Shown here: positions 5,981-7,874 of the stretch, one piece after another | How positions within the stretch are numbered: the first letter of the stretch is position 1 | Layout of the letters: each line of letters begins with the position of its first letter | Assembly (NCBI GenBank): GCA_030596145.1 | Contig: JAUVKS010000079.1 | Location: forward strand, 1-7,874 | Origin: Pseudomonadota bacterium | GTDB lineage: Bacteria; Desulfobacterota; Syntrophia; Syntrophales; JADFWA01 | Direction: 5' to 3' | Length of the DNA stretch: 7,874 nucleotides | Program-made: the position numbers and the translations under genes | Notes under the pieces: model-generated | The model's database searches: none | What the model was told of the DNA's origin: nothing | Seen by the model: only the letters and a program-made list of their open reading frames with translations

Positions 5981-7184
5981 TTTTCCCTGTGGGAATAAAT
6001 TGGGGACCCTTGTCTTTCACAAATACAAAGAGGACTGTTGAAAGAGCGGCAAGCGTGAAACCATACAAAAAGGTCGCTTCCGGATTTATTTTATCCCACA
6101 GCAACCCCGCGATATATCCGCCCGGAAGCGCTACCATTCCTATGGCCGCGTGAAATGTACCCAGCGCTGTCGCCCTCAGATTCTCCGGTGCCAGATCGAC
6201 TACGAAGGCTCTCTGGACACCATCGATGAGGGCATAAAAGATTCCATAGAACACGAAAAATACTATAATACTGTAAATACCCGAAGTGAACATCAGACCA
6301 ATGGAAGTAACGGCAAATATCAGATAACCTGTAACCAGGACAGGTTTTCTTCCAAACCTGTCCGATAATATCCCCGAAGGTATCGAGCATAACGTGTAAA
6401 CGACGTAAAACAACACATACATAAGAATTGCAGTACTGTCCGTTAATCCAACGTCCTTCGCCCTTAACAGTAAAAAGGCGTACCCGAAATGACCCAATGC
6501 AAATACTGAGGACGCGACAATAAACAACCTTAAATTCACAGGCAATTCTCTAAAACTGGTTTTGACAGGCTTCGCTTTAGTTTCCTCTTCAACGAGCACA
6601 TTTTTTTCTCTAACAAACAAAACAACTACTACCCCAACTATTGCAGGTATAAATGCGAACAGAAAAATGTTTCTATATCCGAAAATCGGAAGGAGCAAAA
6701 AAGCAAGAACGGCACCTAAAATCGAACCGAGACCATCCATAGCCCTGTGAAATCCGTATGCCCTGCCCCGCACACTCTCGTCACTAGATTCAGCAACGAT
6801 TGCATCCCTTGGAGCGGTTCTCAAGCCTTTACCAATTCTTTCTATGATCCTGATGAAAAGGACAAAAGACCAGACATGAGCAAAAGCAAATAGTGGCTTC
6901 GTTATGGATGAAAGGGAATAACCAAACAGAACAAAGGGCTTTCTCTTTTTAATTTTATCTGACCAGTAGCCGGATACAACTTTCAAGAGAGAAGCGGTTG
7001 TTTCCGCGGCGCCTTCAACGACACCAACCGCACAGGCACCGGCACCTAATACAGTGGTTAAGAACAGGGGAATCAATGGAAAGACCATCTGGCTGCTGAG
7101 ATCGGTCAATAAACTGACTACTCCCAATATGAATATGTTTCGGGTAACACCCCCGAAGATGGTGGTTTGCCCGTTCTTATTCAC
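5970..7184 (-). CDS. MFS transporter (MJ1317-like / multidrug efflux type)
   Basis: Inner-membrane proton-driven transporter of the Major Facilitator Superfamily, 404 residues with about 12 hydrophobic segments in two halves joined by a charged loop (about 192-215, EKNVLVEEETKAKP). The conserved loop 2-3 motif appears in both halves: SGYWSDKIKKRK (71-82) and SGILSDRFGRKP (270-281). The segment RIGKGLRTAPRDA (116-128) and RGRAYGFHRAMDGLG (139-153), echoed by DGVQRAFVVDLAPENLRATALG (321-342), are characteristic of the MJ1317-like subgroup. The substrate is unknown; control by a PadR repressor suggests efflux of a toxic compound. I prefer GTG 7184, which has GGAGG 6-7 bases upstream and overlaps the padR stop by 8 bases; a GTG at 7205 would add seven residues inside padR. 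The last codons lie in a direct repeat shared with the dprA upstream region, so the C-terminal tail may have been acquired at the junction. Confidence 0.9.
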   Translation of the reverse strand: MNKNGQTTIFGGVTRNIFILGVVSLLTDLSSQMVFPLIPLFLTTVLGAGACAVGVVEGAAETTASLLKVVSGYWSDKIKKRKPFVLFGYSLSSITKPLFAFAHVWSFVLFIRIIERIGKGLRTAPRDAIVAESSDESVRGRAYGFHRAMDGLGSILGAVLAFLLLPIFGYRNIFLFAFIPAIVGVVVVLFVREKNVLVEEETKAKPVKTSFRELPVNLRLFIVASSVFALGHFGYAFLLLRAKDVGLTDSTAILMYVLFYVVYTLCSIPSGILSDRFGRKPVLVTGYLIFAVTSIGLMFTSGIYSIIVFFVFYGIFYALIDGVQRAFVVDLAPENLRATALGTFHAAIGMVALPGGYIAGLLWDKINPEATFLYGFTLAALSTVLFVFVKDKGPQFIPTGKTVN

Positions 7185-7485
7185 CTTTTCCCTCCACGAC
7201 CTCACAGTATAATTCCCTTATCTTTGCCTTAACCTTTGCGAGTTGCTCCGTTCCGTCCGGGGTAATTCGGTAGTACTTGCGCTGCTTGTGGTTAACCGTT
7301 CTGCTCTCGGAAGTCAAAAGACCCCGTTTTTCCATTTTAGCAAGTGTGGGATAAAGTGTCCCGGGACCTAATGTATAGCCATGCCGCCCGAGTTCCTCAA
7401 TCAGACCGAGACCGTAAACCTCCTCTTTTTCAGCATGATACAAAATATGAAGCTTTATAAATGCCAGGTCAATTTCTCTGATCAT
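7177..7485 (-). CDS. PadR-family transcriptional repressor
   Basis: A 102-residue winged-helix regulator of the PadR family, small-molecule-sensing repressors that often control an adjacent efflux gene. The winged helix spans about residues 7-82, with the hallmark GPGTLYPTLAKMEKRGLL (40-57) as recognition-helix region and the wing RKYYRITPDGTEQL (69-82). One short C-terminal helix follows, as in the small subfamily-2 members such as LmrR. ATG 7485 is chosen because AAGGAGG lies 5 bases upstream; an earlier in-frame ATG at 7506 would place that ribosome site inside the gene. The stop overlaps the start of the MFS gene, so the two are translationally coupled. The promoter carries two dyads that fit autorepression. 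The inducer is unknown, probably a substrate of the pump (inference). Confidence 0.93.
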   Translation of the reverse strand: MIREIDLAFIKLHILYHAEKEEVYGLGLIEELGRHGYTLGPGTLYPTLAKMEKRGLLTSESRTVNHKQRKYYRITPDGTEQLAKVKAKIRELYCEVVEGKGE

Positions 7486-7499
7486 AGAAACCTCCTTAT

Positions 7500-7540
7500 T
7501 ATCCATAATCGATATCTACACATAATATCGCATACCGATA
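7500..7540 (-). promoter_or_regulatory. Probable double PadR operator
   Basis: Two 15-bp dyads of the form TATCN-N5-CGATA lie at 7500-7514 (TATCC-ATAAT-CGATA) and 7526-7540 (TATCG-CATAC-CGATA), with starts 26 bp apart. The second falls inside the -35/-10 spacer of the padR promoter and the first just downstream of the predicted transcription start, an arrangement suited to repression. Assignment to this PadR is inferred from position. Confidence 0.6.
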
Positions 7541-7547
7541 ATGTCAA
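7519..7547 (-). promoter_or_regulatory. Promoter of the padR-MFS operon
   Basis: A perfect TTGACA (minus strand, 7542-7547) with TATGTG 17 bases downstream (7519-7524). The -35 is strong and the -10 poor; a TATTAT at 7522-7527 would leave only a 14-base spacer. The spacer is occupied by a dyad. Confidence 0.55.
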
Positions 7548-7571
7548 GTATTAAATGACGCTGAATATAAA

Positions 7572-7603
7572 AAAGATTTTTATTGACTCTTCTCGATTAT
7601 CCG
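7572..7603. repeat. 32-bp imperfect direct repeat, right copy, upstream of dprA
   Basis: Partner of 5949-5980 in the same orientation (28 of 32 identical). It lies between the padR promoter and the dprA start and contains the putative -35 box of dprA. Confidence 0.7.
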
Positions 7604-7610
7604 ATATATC
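7583..7610 (+). promoter_or_regulatory. Possible dprA promoter
   Basis: TTGACT (7583-7588), a 16-base spacer, and TATATC (7605-7610). Transcription would begin near 7616-7618, only a few bases before ATG 7622, and no Shine-Dalgarno sequence is visible. The match is moderate. Confidence 0.4.
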
Positions 7611-7621
7611 TTCCCTGCGAA

Positions 7622-7874
7622 ATGAACAGAGATGACCTGAAATACTGGCTCGCCTTGAAATTTGTTGACGGCGTAGGAAATGTTGGCTTCAAAAACTTAA
7701 CTGAGGCACTTGGTTCCCCTGAAAATGTCTTCGAGGCATCGCTAAATACCCTGAAAGCGATTCCGGGCATCCACCAGAAAACAGCCCTTAAAATCAAGGA
7801 ATTCAAAGACTGGCAGAGAGTGGACAGAGAACTTGAGCTGGTCGACAAATCAAACGACTCCCTAATAACAGCAA
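7622..7874 (+). CDS. dprA: DNA-processing protein DprA (Smf), N-terminal part, cut by window end
   Basis: The first 84 codons are present. DprA binds single-stranded DNA entering the cell and loads RecA during natural transformation; it is also widespread in bacteria not known to be transformable. The visible part is the helical N-terminal region: MNRDDLKYWLALKFVDGVGNVG, then FKNLTEALGSPENVFEAS and a helix-hairpin-helix-like LKAIPGIHQKTALKIKEF, ending near VDRELELVDKSNDSLITA, just before the Rossmann-fold core. The spacing and wording fit the family closely. ATG 7622 starts at the usual place, but no ribosome-binding site precedes it; an in-frame TTG at 7583 is a less likely alternative. It is divergent from padR, with 136 bases between starts. 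Confidence 0.9.
   Translation, partial: MNRDDLKYWLALKFVDGVGNVGFKNLTEALGSPENVFEASLNTLKAIPGIHQKTALKIKEFKDWQRVDRELELVDKSNDSLITA

Noticed and set aside
7597..7848. 83-codon minus-strand open frame opposite dprA
   Set aside because: The plus-strand DprA match is clear; the antisense frame has low-complexity Ser/Leu composition and no family match.

Overview
This is a chromosomal window of moderate GC content from a Gram-negative-type bacterium. The short dispersed palindromes (GTCATTCCC...GGGAATGAC and GTAGGGT...ACCCTAC types), the AGCTCAT heptamer repeats and the gene content recall Desulfobacterota/Deltaproteobacteria or Nitrospirota genomes. That placement is an inference, not a demonstrated assignment.

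Layout, left to right: (1) 108-1544 (+), a complete polyprenyl-phosphate sugar-1-phosphate transferase (WbaP/WcaJ-like), the membrane enzyme that starts a polysaccharide repeat unit. It probably ends a polysaccharide gene cluster lying to the left. (2) 1545-2660, a repeat-rich stretch: AGCTCAT heptamers, two copies of a GTCATTCCC palindromic repeat, and a folded 60-bp element. The two GTCATTCCC copies bracket a small toxin-antitoxin locus with an intact DUF433 antitoxin and a DUF5615 PIN-like toxin broken by an internal deletion. (3) 2621-3087 (-), a four-gene tRNA operon, Arg(TCT)-His(GTG)-Arg(TCG)-Lys(CTT), with a good sigma70-type promoter and a strong hairpin terminator. (4) 3164-5815 (-), an exported 883-residue protein made of alternating Big2-like and ASH/BACON-like beta-sandwich domains, a jelly-roll-like module and a C-terminal DUF5648 repeat region. 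Its 5' leader carries a second, inverted copy of the 60-bp folded element. (5) 5970-7485 (-), a PadR-family repressor and an MFS transporter in an overlapping two-gene operon, with two copies of a TATCN-N5-CGATA dyad at the promoter. This looks like a self-contained, autoregulated efflux unit and is bracketed by a 32-bp imperfect direct repeat. (6) 7622-7874 (+), the 5' end of dprA, cut by the window edge.

I saw no CRISPR array, no transposase and no clear new defence system. The less ordinary material is the decayed toxin inside a repeat-bounded segment, the folded repeat whose stems are conserved between copies, the unusual architecture of the large exported protein, and the direct repeats flanking the padR-MFS unit.
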